A stretch of 64,000 nt of DNA from Lachnospiraceae bacterium. GTDB lineage: Bacteria > Bacillota > Clostridia > Lachnospirales > Lachnospiraceae. A program made the translations under genes and the position numbers. The notes below the pieces were generated by a model that searched no databases, was not told the origin of the DNA, and was given only the letters and a program-made list of their open reading frames with translations. The stretch is taken from assembly GCA_014804785.1 (NCBI GenBank), contig JAAUZD010000030.1:61723-125722 (forward strand), given 5' to 3'. This document shows, piece after piece, positions 26,478-35,909 of this stretch (positions are counted from its first letter, which is position 1; each line of letters starts with the position of its first letter).

Positions 26478-28214
26478 ATGAAAAGATATTGGAAGTATAT
26501 AAAGCCATATTTGCCAGCGTTTATCATTGGACCGATTCTCATGATTGTGGAAGTGGTGGGGGAAGTGGTACTGCCCAAATTGATGGCAAATATTATTAAT
26601 GTGGGAGCCGCCCAACATAATGTTCCATATATAATAGGTATGGGAGTCGTCATGGTTATTACGGCATTTCTGATGATGGCAGGCGGAATTGGAGGCGCGT
26701 ATTTTGCGGCAAAGGCAGCGATCAGCTTTGCATCGGATTTACGAAGCGATGTGTTTGACAAGGTACAGAAGTTTTCTTTTTCCAATCTGGATCAGTTCAG
26801 CACAGGCTCGCTTGTAACCAGGCTGACGAATGACATTACGCAGGTGCAGAATGTAATCAATATGGCGCTCCGTATGATGCTCCGGGCACCGGGAATGCTG
26901 ATCGGAGCCTTGATCATGGCATTTTTGATGAATGCCCAGCTAGCTTTAGTGGTGCTGGTGGTCATTCCGATTCTGATCCTTCTCATTGTACTTGTCATAA
27001 GAACTGCTTTTCCCAGATTTGACTATATGCAGAAGAAGCTGGATGCCTTAAATTCAACGATTCAGGAAATGCTCACCAATGTGAGGGTTATTAAATCCTT
27101 TGTAAGAGGGGAATATGAGGAGGAAAGATTTGCCAGGGCAAATGAAGAATTGAGAAAGTCAAGCATGGATGCTTTTAAGGTGGTCATCCTTAACATGCCG
27201 ATTATGATGTTTTTGATGAATGCAACTACCTTGGGGGTTGTGTGGTTTGGCGGAAGACAGATCCTTGCAGGAGCAATGCCGGTGGGAGACCTGACGGCAT
27301 TTACAACTTATATCGTGCAGATATTGATGTCTCTTATGATGCTGGCAATGGTCTTGCTTCAAAGTTCCAGAGCACTGGCGTCCATTCATCGTATCACGGA
27401 GGTGTTGGACACGAAAGTGAATCTGACAGATGACGGATGTGCGTTCCCCGAGAAAACTGTGGACAGCGGCGAGGTAGAATTTAAGGATGTGACTTTCCGG
27501 TATTATAAAGATAATAAAGAAGCGGTTCTTTCCAATATCAGCTTCCGCGCCAGGAGCGGTCAGGTAATTGGAATCATTGGCGCTACGGGCAGCGGAAAGA
27601 CGACGCTGGTGCAGATGATTCCGAGGCTCTATGACGTAGATCAGGGAGAAATCCTTGTGGATGGGGTGAATGTCAAGGAGTACTCTCTTAAGCATCTGCG
27701 GGATGGAGTAGGTATGGTTCTGCAAAAGAATGTGCTTTTCTCAGGAACGATTATGGAGAATTTGATGTGGGGAGATGGGCAGGCTACTGAAGAAGAAATT
27801 CTTGAGGTATCGAAGGCTGCCCAGGCAGATCCTTTTGTCAGTTCCTTTACAGAGGGATATATGACGGAGCTGGGGCAGGGAGGCGTGAATGTATCTGGTG
27901 GACAGAAGCAGAGACTTTGTATTGCAAGAGCGCTCTTGAAGAAACCTAAAATATTGATACTGGACGATTCAACCAGTGCAGTAGATACAGCAACTGAGGC
28001 AAAAATCAGAGAGAGTTTTAACAGTACATTAAAAGATACTACGAAGATCATCATTGCCCAGAGAATTACATCGGTGATGGATGCAGATCAGATTCTGGTA
28101 TTGGATGAAGGACAGATTGTTGGAATGGGCAGTCATGAAAAACTCCTTAAAGAGTGTGAATCCTATCAGGAAATTTATTATTCTCAGATGGATAAGGAGG
28201 TGAGTGCGTCATGA
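26478..28214 (+). CDS. ABC exporter half-transporter, degenerate-site subunit
   Basis: 578 aa: a six-helix ABC membrane domain (about 1-320) and a nucleotide-binding domain with Walker A GATGSGKTT, signature VSGGQKQR and Walker B ILILDDSTSAVD. The residue after the Walker B Asp is Asp instead of the catalytic Glu, the mark of the degenerate site in heterodimeric exporters such as TM287/288. The second subunit follows with a 4-nt overlap. ATG 26478 follows AGGAGGAG; the track start at 26457 is less likely. Confidence 0.92.
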   Translation: MKRYWKYIKPYLPAFIIGPILMIVEVVGEVVLPKLMANIINVGAAQHNVPYIIGMGVVMVITAFLMMAGGIGGAYFAAKAAISFASDLRSDVFDKVQKFSFSNLDQFSTGSLVTRLTNDITQVQNVINMALRMMLRAPGMLIGALIMAFLMNAQLALVVLVVIPILILLIVLVIRTAFPRFDYMQKKLDALNSTIQEMLTNVRVIKSFVRGEYEEERFARANEELRKSSMDAFKVVILNMPIMMFLMNATTLGVVWFGGRQILAGAMPVGDLTAFTTYIVQILMSLMMLAMVLLQSSRALASIHRITEVLDTKVNLTDDGCAFPEKTVDSGEVEFKDVTFRYYKDNKEAVLSNISFRARSGQVIGIIGATGSGKTTLVQMIPRLYDVDQGEILVDGVNVKEYSLKHLRDGVGMVLQKNVLFSGTIMENLMWGDGQATEEEILEVSKAAQADPFVSSFTEGYMTELGQGGVNVSGGQKQRLCIARALLKKPKILILDDSTSAVDTATEAKIRESFNSTLKDTTKIIIAQRITSVMDADQILVLDEGQIVGMGSHEKLLKECESYQEIYYSQMDKEVSAS

Positions 28215-30211
28215 AGCAGGAAAAACTTGCGTATTTGCAGAAAAAATATGAAAGCAGGCTGAATCCGGCAGAGGATGCGCTGATGCCCGCAGGAAGAAAA
28301 GCAGCTATGCCGAGAGGTCCCCGTCATGGAGGTAAGCAGAATATGGCAGGGGGAAAGCCTAAAAATGTGAAAAAAACTGTAGGACGCCTGTTAAGTTATA
28401 TTTCCCATGAAAAATGGAAGCTTGGAATTGTGTTTATCTGTGTAATAGGCGGTACGATTGCCAATCTGACAGGCTCATATATGTTACGTCCCATCATCAA
28501 TGGATTGACGTCAGAGAATGGAAGCGTTGCTTTACTGTTTAAAGGTATTCTCACAATGGCGTCTATTTATCTGATTGCCGTGCTCGCCCAGTATTTGCAG
28601 CAGAGGATTATGATAGGAATCTCCCAGAATGCGATTATGAATCTGCGCAATGAATTGTTTGGGAAGCTTCAAAAACTTCCAGTCAGGTATTATGACACTA
28701 ATAATCACGGAGATGTTATGAGCCGTTTTACGAATGATGTGGATGCGGTGGGAGAAATGCTCAACAATACCGTTGTACAGTTGATTTCGGGAATGATCAA
28801 CATTGTGGGTACCTTTGTGCTCATGATTTATACCAATGTATGGCTGACTCTGATCACAATCTTCATGATACCAGTCATGCTGAAGGCGGTGCAGATAGTA
28901 GGCGGAAGAAGCCGAAAGTATTATCGTGCCCAGCAGGCGGCAATCGGTACCTTAAATGGATATATCGAGGAGACGGTAACGGGGCAGAAGGTGGTGAAGG
29001 TCTTCAATCATGAGGAAGACGCCAGGGAAGAATTTGAATATTTGAATCAGGATCTTCGGGGCAAGCAGATCAAAGCCCAGTTTTTTGGCGGTATTATGGG
29101 ACCGGTGATGGGAAACTTAAGTCAGGTAAGTTACTCCCTGACTGCCTGTATCGGAGGAATCTTATGTGTGCTTCGTGGGTTTGACTTAGGCGGTCTTACG
29201 GTGTTCGTGAATTACTCCAGACAATTTTCCCGTCCCATTAATGAAGTGGCAATGCAGGTGAATACAATTTTCTCCGCACTGGCAGGTGCGGAAAGGGTGT
29301 TTGCAGTGATGGATGAAGAGCCGGAGAGAGAAGATGCAGAGAATGCAATCCGCATTGTAGAGGATAAAGAGCGGGAAAAGAGTTTTTATATCATTCCCAA
29401 AGCCAGCCCGGTTACGGAAATGGAAGGCTTTATGGAAGATGTGGCAAAGGAGGATGAATCATACTATTATAAGGAAATGAAAGGTGCGGTCACGTTAAAC
29501 GATGTTACCTTTGGTTACAATCCTGATAAGACGATCCTGAAACACGTTTCTCTGTATGCTAAACCGGGACAAAAGATTGCATTTGTTGGTTCTACAGGTG
29601 CCGGGAAGACGACGATCACCAACCTGATCAACAGATTTTATGATATTGATGCGGGCAGCATTACGATAGATCAGATTCCGGTTGCGGAACTGGAACGGGA
29701 TTCTCTTAGAAGAAATATAGCCATGGTACTGCAGGATACGCATTTGTTTACAGGAACGGTCAGAGAGAACATCCGCTATGGAAGACTGGATGCGACAGAT
29801 GATGAAGTTGAGCAGGCAGCAAGGACAGCCAGCGCTCATTCCTTTATTATGCGTCTGGAACATGGTTATGATACGATGCTGGAAGGGGATGGTGCAAATT
29901 TAAGCCAGGGGCAGAGACAGTTGATCAATATTGCCAGGGCAGCAATCTCCAAAGCGCCGATTCTGATTCTGGATGAAGCTACCAGCTCTGTAGATACCAG
30001 AACCGAAAAGCATATTGAAAAAGGAATGGACCGTCTGATGGCAAGCAGAACCACATTGGTAATCGCCCACAGGCTTTCCACCGTGCGAAATGCAAATGCA
30101 ATCATGGTCCTTGAAAATGGAGAGATCATTGAGCGGGGCGATCATGATGATCTGCTTTTGCAAAAAGGGCGGTACTATGAATTGTACACGGGCTTAAGTG
30201 AACTGGATTAA
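28211..30211 (+). CDS. ABC exporter half-transporter, catalytic subunit
   Basis: 666 aa. An extra N-terminal tail of about 60 residues, basic and glycine-rich, precedes the membrane domain. The nucleotide-binding domain has Walker A GSTGAGKTT, signature LSQGQRQL and Walker B ILILDEATSSVD with the catalytic Glu intact. An insertion of about 60 acidic residues separates the membrane domain from the ATPase. It forms a heterodimer with the preceding gene (inferred from pairing and coupling) and probably exports drugs or amphiphiles under MarR control. Confidence 0.92.
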   Translation: MKQEKLAYLQKKYESRLNPAEDALMPAGRKAAMPRGPRHGGKQNMAGGKPKNVKKTVGRLLSYISHEKWKLGIVFICVIGGTIANLTGSYMLRPIINGLTSENGSVALLFKGILTMASIYLIAVLAQYLQQRIMIGISQNAIMNLRNELFGKLQKLPVRYYDTNNHGDVMSRFTNDVDAVGEMLNNTVVQLISGMINIVGTFVLMIYTNVWLTLITIFMIPVMLKAVQIVGGRSRKYYRAQQAAIGTLNGYIEETVTGQKVVKVFNHEEDAREEFEYLNQDLRGKQIKAQFFGGIMGPVMGNLSQVSYSLTACIGGILCVLRGFDLGGLTVFVNYSRQFSRPINEVAMQVNTIFSALAGAERVFAVMDEEPEREDAENAIRIVEDKEREKSFYIIPKASPVTEMEGFMEDVAKEDESYYYKEMKGAVTLNDVTFGYNPDKTILKHVSLYAKPGQKIAFVGSTGAGKTTITNLINRFYDIDAGSITIDQIPVAELERDSLRRNIAMVLQDTHLFTGTVRENIRYGRLDATDDEVEQAARTASAHSFIMRLEHGYDTMLEGDGANLSQGQRQLINIARAAISKAPILILDEATSSVDTRTEKHIEKGMDRLMASRTTLVIAHRLSTVRNANAIMVLENGEIIERGDHDDLLLQKGRYYELYTGLSELD

Positions 30212-30280
30212 GACGGGATTTAGAACAGGAGGGCTGCTATGAGCAGCTGGAAGCTGTGAATAGTAACACAGGAGGATGCT

Positions 30281-30805
30281 ATGCAGAAAATATTAGTCGT
30301 AATTGACATGCAGAATGATTTTATTGATGGCGCGCTGGGAACGGAGGAAGCACAGGCGATTGTTTCTAATGTGGTCTTAAAGATTAAAAGTTATGCAGGT
30401 CAGAAGGTTTTTGCAACCAGAGACACTCACGGGGAGAATTATCTGGAAACACAGGAGGGAAAGCATCTGCCGGTTACCCATTGTATCAAGGGGACGGAGG
30501 GCTGGAAAATCCGGGAGGAAGTAGCAGATGCGCTTTTGGAAACAGGTGCAGAGCTGATTGACAAACCCACTTTCGGTTCGGAAACACTTGCAGAGCTTTT
30601 ATCCGAAATGGTGCAAGAGGAAGAGGCGGAGATTGAGTTGGTTGGGGTGTGTACGGACATCTGTGTGGTGTCCAATGCGCTGCTCTTGAAGGCAAAAATG
30701 CCGGAGACGGTGATAAAGGTGGATGCTTCCTGCTGCGCAGGCGTAACGCCGGAAAGCCATGAGGCAGCATTACTCACCATGAAGATGTGCCAAATTGAGA
30801 TATAG
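30281..30805 (+). CDS. Isochorismatase-family cysteine hydrolase
   Basis: 174 aa. The catalytic triad is visible: Asp9 in VVIDMQNDFIDG, Lys95 in IDKPTFGS and Cys128 in GVCTDICVVSNA. Length and motifs fit the nicotinamidase-related group; metal-binding histidines of true nicotinamidases (DxH) appear as RDTHGENY. Substrate assignment is open. A strong AGGAGG lies 7 nt before the ATG. It may be cotranscribed with the ABC exporter 70 nt upstream. Confidence 0.88.
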   Translation: MQKILVVIDMQNDFIDGALGTEEAQAIVSNVVLKIKSYAGQKVFATRDTHGENYLETQEGKHLPVTHCIKGTEGWKIREEVADALLETGAELIDKPTFGSETLAELLSEMVQEEEAEIELVGVCTDICVVSNALLLKAKMPETVIKVDASCCAGVTPESHEAALLTMKMCQIEI

Positions 30806-30851
30806 GTATTACATATAGGCGCAGCCTATAACCAGCAAAATTTTTTCCATA

Positions 30852-30881
30852 TTGTACAAATGAGGAAAGGAATGATATACT
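30852..30881 (+). promoter_or_regulatory. Probable SigA promoter for metQ
   Basis: TTGTAC, 18 nt, TATACT, ending 43 nt before the metQ start. No S-box or T-box structure was seen in this short leader. Confidence 0.5.
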
Positions 30882-30924
30882 CTGTCTATCGATTAAAGAT
30901 AAGACAAACGAGGAGGAAAGTATT

Positions 30925-31740
30925 ATGAAAAAGTTTTTAGCATTGTTATTGACAGGTGCATTCGTAGCGGGAGCGCTTACTGGATGCGGAGGAAAGAAAG
31001 ATGCAGATGATAAGGTGATTAAGGTGGCGGCATCTGCTACACCCCATGCGGAGATTCTTGAGCAGGCAAAGCCTATCTTGGCAGAGCAGGGGTATGATCT
31101 TCAAGTAACGATTTTTGATGACTATGTGCAGCCCAACGAAGTAGTGGAGAGCGGTGATTTTGATGCGAACTATTTCCAGCATATTCCTTATCTTAACAGC
31201 TTTAATGCAGAAAAAGGCACTCATCTTGTAAATGTAGGAGGCATTCACTATGAACCCTTCGGAATTTACCCCGGCACAAAGACCAGCCTGGGAGATGTAG
31301 CGGAAGGTGACAGCATTGCGGTTCCCAACGATACTACTAATGAAGCAAGAGCGCTTCTTCTGTTGCAGGACAATGGGCTGATCACTTTAAAAGACGGCGC
31401 AGGCCTTGAGGCTACTGTAAATGATATTGCAGAGAATCCTTATCAGCTTGACATCGTAGAGCTTGAAGCAGCTCAGGTTCCAAGAGTTGTGGATGAAGTT
31501 GCTTTTGTGGTATTAAACGGTAACTACGCACTTGAAGCAGGTTATTCCGTAGCGAAAGATGCGCTGGCTTACGAAAGTTCAGACTCTGAAGCAGCTAAGA
31601 CTTATGTAAACGTAATTGCTGTAAAAGAAGGCAATGAAAATGCAGACAAAGTGAAAGCGCTTGTGGATGTACTTAAGTCTGATGAAATTAAGAGTTACAT
31701 AGAAGAAACTTATGACGGAGCGGTAATACCCTTTGAATAA
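30925..31740 (+). CDS. metQ: MetQ/NlpA-family substrate-binding lipoprotein
   Basis: 271 aa. The lipoprotein signal peptide ends in the lipobox LTGC (Cys at about residue 21). The mature domain KVAASATPHAEILEQAKPILAEQGYDLQVTIFDDYVQPNEVVESGDFDANYFQHIPYL is diagnostic of MetQ/NlpA methionine-type binding proteins. The usual metN ATPase and metI permease genes are not adjacent, so it is an orphan receptor here. A perfect terminator follows, then a LysR gene in the same direction. Confidence 0.92.
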   Translation: MKKFLALLLTGAFVAGALTGCGGKKDADDKVIKVAASATPHAEILEQAKPILAEQGYDLQVTIFDDYVQPNEVVESGDFDANYFQHIPYLNSFNAEKGTHLVNVGGIHYEPFGIYPGTKTSLGDVAEGDSIAVPNDTTNEARALLLLQDNGLITLKDGAGLEATVNDIAENPYQLDIVELEAAQVPRVVDEVAFVVLNGNYALEAGYSVAKDALAYESSDSEAAKTYVNVIAVKEGNENADKVKALVDVLKSDEIKSYIEETYDGAVIPFE

Positions 31741-31769
31741 TAAGTGATAATCGTTTATAATGATTTTGT

Positions 31770-31803
31770 GCAGCCCTGGAATTGCGGTTCCAGGGCTGTT
31801 TTG
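31770..31803 (+). terminator. Rho-independent terminator after metQ
   Basis: CAGCCCTGGAA and TTCCAGGGCTG pair perfectly across a 6-nt loop, followed by TTTT. Confidence 0.9.
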
Positions 31804-31828
31804 ACAAATGAAAGGCAGGGGGAGAAAG

Positions 31829-32737
31829 ATGACACTGACACAGTTAAAATATGTGATTGCAATTGCAGATACCCACTCCATGAACGAGGCGGCAAGAACG
31901 CTTTTCATTGCGCAGCCCAGTTTGTCGCAGGCTGTGAAGGAACTGGAAGAAGAAATCGGCATTTCTTTATTTAACAGGAGCAATCGGGGCGTTAAAATAA
32001 CGCCGGAGGGAGAAGAATTTCTGGGATATGCCAGGCAGGTAGTGGAGCAGTATCGGCTTGTGGAGGATAGGTATATTGAAAAAAAGAACAGTAAGAAGCG
32101 GTTCGGTGTTTCCATGCAGCACTATACTTTTGCAGTGAAGGCATTTGTGGAGATGGTAAAGCAGTTCGGTATGGATGAATACGAGTTTGCTGTGCATGAA
32201 ACCAAAACCTATGAAGTGATAGAGGATGTAAAGAATTTCCGAAGTGAGATAGGGATTCTGTATCTGAATGATTTTAACCGTGCGGTGCTCACCAAACTGT
32301 TTCAGGAGTCGGGGCTGGAATTCCGTGAAATCTTAAAGTGCGGAATTTATGTGTATATGTGGAAAGGACATCCCCTTGCAGACAGAGAAGAAATAACTTT
32401 GGGAGAACTGGATGAGTATCCCTGCCTGTCCTTTGAGCAGGGAGTAAATAACTCCTTTTATTTTGCTGAGGAGGTACTTAGTACCTACGCCTATAAGCGG
32501 CTGATCAAAGCCAACGACAGGGCGACTTTGCTTAATCTGATGGTAGGACTGAATGCCTATACCCTGTGCTCGGGCATCATCTGTGAAAATCTGAATGGGT
32601 CTGATTATTGTGCAGTAAAATTAAAGTCTGATGAGATCATGACCATTGGATATCTGAAACGGAAAGGCGCAGCAATCAGCCCTTTGGGGCAGAAATATCT
32701 TGAAGAATTGAAAAAATTCAGGGAAAGTGTTCTATAG
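31829..32737 (+). CDS. LysR-family transcriptional regulator
   Basis: 302 aa. The N-terminal helix-turn-helix LKYVIAIADTHSMNEAARTLFIAQPSLSQAVKELEEEIGISLFNRSNRGVKITPEG is canonical. The C-terminal effector domain is complete in length. ATG 31829 follows GGGGGAG; the track's upstream ATG at 31808 lies too close to the terminator. The neighbouring metQ may be a target, but a strong terminator separates them and LysR targets are usually divergent. Confidence 0.93.
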   Translation: MTLTQLKYVIAIADTHSMNEAARTLFIAQPSLSQAVKELEEEIGISLFNRSNRGVKITPEGEEFLGYARQVVEQYRLVEDRYIEKKNSKKRFGVSMQHYTFAVKAFVEMVKQFGMDEYEFAVHETKTYEVIEDVKNFRSEIGILYLNDFNRAVLTKLFQESGLEFREILKCGIYVYMWKGHPLADREEITLGELDEYPCLSFEQGVNNSFYFAEEVLSTYAYKRLIKANDRATLLNLMVGLNAYTLCSGIICENLNGSDYCAVKLKSDEIMTIGYLKRKGAAISPLGQKYLEELKKFRESVL

Positions 32738-32841
32738 TTGCGACGATTCGTGAATTGTAGTAATAATGATTGGAAAATTCTGACAAATATAGTAAAATGA
32801 AATTAAGTGTTTGATTTACCTATTAAAGGAGGGGAAATAGA

Positions 32842-34548
32842 ATGAAACTGCGTGCAAGATTGCTGATTATGGCATTGATGCCGGTGATTGCTTTGGGGGT
32901 GCTTGTCTACATAGCGGTATCGGTCCAGCTTCGGAATGGGATTGAGAAGGAGGCATTCGAGGGGATGCAGGCCACAACACGGGTTGTCAGGGGAATATTT
33001 GATTCCTCATCGGAAGGCGAATATTACATGGACGAAGAGGGACAGATGTGGAAGGGAGAAGAACTGAATATTTCGACAGCAACAGATATCGTGGATGGCA
33101 TTAAGGAAGAGACAGGATGTGATGTGACTGTATTCTATGGAGATGTGCGGATGCTCACGACGTTTGCGGATGCGGGCGGAAATCGTCAGACGGGCACTAA
33201 GGCTATGGAAGAAGTAAGCAGTCAGGTTTTAAATAAAGGACAGAATTACGGAAATACGAACACGGAAATTTTCGGGAAGCGTTATATTTGTTACTACATT
33301 CCGCTTTATCAGGATAATACGAATACACCTATTGGAATGATCTTTTTGGGGAAAGAGTATGCACAAATCCAAGCTGCTGTCACGAGTTCACAGATTATTA
33401 TGTTGTTTATTATATTGGCAGTTCTCATTATCGTGAGTATCACTTCTGTGCTCGGTGCAACCAGCATTGCAGCAGCAATTAAAAGGGCAATTGCCTATGT
33501 GGAGCAGATGCGTCAGGGAAAGCTCGGTATGGAAGCATCGCCTAAGATGATTGAGCGTAAAGATGAAATAGGCGATATGTGCAGAGGAATGAAGCAGCTG
33601 GATGATAATCTGTCTGCCATTGTAAGGGAAATCCAGATCCAGTCACATATCCTTGGAGAAACTTCAGTTACATGTAACAGCAATGTCCATAAAATACTGG
33701 AATCTGCGGAACAGGTAAATGCCGCGACGGAAGAGGTTGCATCAGCTACTACGACCCAGGCTCAGGGAGCTTCGGCAGCGGAAGACAACGTGAATATAAT
33801 CGGCAGGACGATTGAAGAGGCAAATGGACAGATACAGGAATTTTCCGATATGTCCCGGGAAATGGCACAGGCTTCGGGCAGTGCGGCAAAGACGATGACA
33901 GAACTGAATCGGAGCATGAAGCAGGTGAAAGAAGCGGTAGATACCATTCATCATCAAACCAATGAAACACATGTTTCTGTAGAGAAGATTGGTGAAATGA
34001 CAGAGGTGATTACTTCGATTGCAACGCAGACAAACCTTTTATCCTTAAATGCAAGCATTGAAGCGGCACGTGCCGGCGAAATGGGAAAAGGATTTGCAGT
34101 GGTGGCAGAGGAAATCAGAAAACTGGCAGAGCAATGTAATGTATCAGCGGTTGAAATTCAGGAAGTACTCTTACAGCTTAGAAGCAATTCGGATGAATCT
34201 GTGAAGACCATGGAAGGAGTACAGAAAATCATACAGATCCAGGCAGACAAGCTGGAAGAGGCGAATCGTGAATTTGATATGGTTGAAAATGGAATCAATC
34301 AGTCCGTGAGCGGACTTGATAAAATCATGGAAGAGATGAATGGTTTGAACAAAGAAAGAGCGCATACCGTAGAAGAAGTGCAGAGTGTTGCAATCCTTGC
34401 ACAGCAGAATGCTGCAAGCATAGAGGAAACAGCAGCTTCTGTGGACGAGATGGTACAATCGCTCTCAGCTATGACAGAGCGCATTGAGAATCTGCAGCAG
34501 ATTGCGGATACTTTGGAGGAGAAAGCTTCGGTATTCCAGTTTTCGTAA
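32842..34548 (+). CDS. Methyl-accepting chemotaxis protein
   Basis: 568 aa. A membrane helix (about 8-28), an extracytoplasmic Cache-like sensor (about 30-180; [19 protein letters not shown]...[23 protein letters not shown]), a second membrane helix (about 186-210), HAMP, and a cytoplasmic signalling coil with the conserved hairpin tip [39 protein letters not shown]. It signals to CheA/CheW, so the organism is presumably motile or uses a chemosensory pathway. The ligand is unknown. It has its own terminator. Confidence 0.95.
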   Translation: MKLRARLLIMALMPVIALGVLVYIAVSVQLRNGIEKEAFEGMQATTRVVRGIFDSSSEGEYYMDEEGQMWKGEELNISTATDIVDGIKEETGCDVTVFYGDVRMLTTFADAGGNRQTGTKAMEEVSSQVLNKGQNYGNTNTEIFGKRYICYYIPLYQDNTNTPIGMIFLGKEYAQIQAAVTSSQIIMLFIILAVLIIVSITSVLGATSIAAAIKRAIAYVEQMRQGKLGMEASPKMIERKDEIGDMCRGMKQLDDNLSAIVREIQIQSHILGETSVTCNSNVHKILESAEQVNAATEEVASATTTQAQGASAAEDNVNIIGRTIEEANGQIQEFSDMSREMAQASGSAAKTMTELNRSMKQVKEAVDTIHHQTNETHVSVEKIGEMTEVITSIATQTNLLSLNASIEAARAGEMGKGFAVVAEEIRKLAEQCNVSAVEIQEVLLQLRSNSDESVKTMEGVQKIIQIQADKLEEANREFDMVENGINQSVSGLDKIMEEMNGLNKERAHTVEEVQSVAILAQQNAASIEETAASVDEMVQSLSAMTERIENLQQIADTLEEKASVFQFS

Positions 34549-34562
34549 AGCATTGCTAAAAA

Positions 34563-34596
34563 TCAAAAAAGGATGACTGCGGTCATCCTTTTTTTA
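34563..34596. terminator. Strong bidirectional terminator
   Basis: AAAAAAGGATGAC-tgcg-GTCATCCTTTTTT: a perfect stem with A-run and T-run on opposite sides, between the chemoreceptor and the convergent hydrolase pseudogene. Confidence 0.92.
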
Positions 34597-34610
34597 CGAA
34601 GAGGTAACAA

Positions 34611-35576
34611 TCATGGAAAAAAGTTTTGCGAAACTAAAAATTCAATGATTTCTTCACTTATTTTTTCGTACTCATAATCATGAACATAGTGTGGGCAATC
34701 CAATTCTATATATTTGCCGTTTTCCGTTTGGGAAATATATTCTATTGGTATCCTGCGCCATGTTTCTTTGTCAAATCCGGTTCCGCCGGAACCATCAGAA
34801 ATAAACAGCAGCATCGGAATCTGCGGAATTCCGGCGGCTGCAACTTTTTCTGCATTTTCTTTAACCGCCTGCGTTTCATTGATCATTGTTACAGTTGCAG
34901 TGCGATTATAAAAAACGGCCCTGTAAATTTCTTTTTCTTCATCAGATAACAGACCATGCTGTATCGCATCGCTTTCTGAAAGTCCGGGTAGCAACCGGGT
35001 AACGCCAATCCCTGCTGCCCAACTTGCAGTACGCATAAGGGGCATGTTGATGTTCATACTGTCATAATACTGTGGCACTGCCATGTCAAGCCCTATAATT
35101 GCTGATACTTCATCAGGATATTTCTGTGCCCAATATAATGCTTCCAATCCAGACATAGAGTGTGGACATAAAACGTATGGTCCATTTAATCCGGCTGCTT
35201 TAAGCGCCGTTCTGGTGTCTTCAAGTATCGAATCAATGTCCCGGCTTTAATCAACAACATCGCTAAATCCATATCCAAATTTTTCTACTACCACAATCTT
35301 ATAATCGTCACTCAAAAGAGAATAGAGTGATTTGAAATCTAGTATTGGCGAACAAGTACCTCCGCCAGACATGAATACAAGTGTTTCTTCTCCATCACCC
35401 TCAGTGTAAACACTCATATTATGACCATCAACTTCCACGATCTGCCCAATGGGGGTAAGCAATTGGAGCTCCCTGTGTAAATGTATTTTGTGGTTTATAT
35501 AGATTGCCAAAAGTAAAATAATTACTATGGCAAGAATGATTAAAATGACCTTCATCGCTTTTTTACCTTTTCTCAT
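34611..35576 (-). pseudogene. Alpha/beta hydrolase interrupted by one in-frame TAA
   Basis: Two ORFs in the track (35247-35576 and 34611-35156) are in the same frame and together make one hydrolase of about 320 codons. It has an N-terminal membrane anchor (ILIILAIVIILLLAIYI), the strand LVFMSGGG, EKFGYGFSDVVD, and the nucleophile elbow CPHSMSG. The only lesion is a TAA (35247-35249) between SDVVD and SRDIDSILEDTRTAL, where related proteins have a sense codon, most simply AAA to TAA. Everything after it is intact. It is either a recent nonsense mutation or a sequencing error. Confidence 0.82.
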
Positions 35577-35909
35577 AGTTGTATTCCAATCCCAGTTCTT
35601 TGAGTTATTTAACGTAATTATTTTACTACAGGCAAATAGAAAATTCCATTATATTTTATTTACGCTAATCTTTTGACTTTTACCTTGTGCAAGAGGTGGC
35701 AACTTGGCTCACTATGAAAAAAGTGGAATGGATGTTTACAGATACGGTCAAGGCGACTCTTTTATTTTAGGGGAATTTTCTATTAAAAGCTTATTTAGCA
35801 TTTTACGTGGATAAGGCAAGGATGCATTGATTTTAGGAAAGGAAACGGATAAACTGTAAATGAGGGAAAATTAACCAAGTGTAAAGCAGTGCAGGAGGAA
35901 ATATAGCCC
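35577..35909. other. Gene-free stretch with a possible coding scrap
   Basis: 333 nt. AT-rich, with the promoter area of the broken hydrolase at the left. From about 35702 to 35815 one frame reads LAHYEKSGMDVYRYGQGDSFILGEFSIKS before a stop, which looks coding but has no start; it may be the tail of a lost gene. AGGAGG near 35891 serves the ATPase-like pseudogene. Confidence 0.35.
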
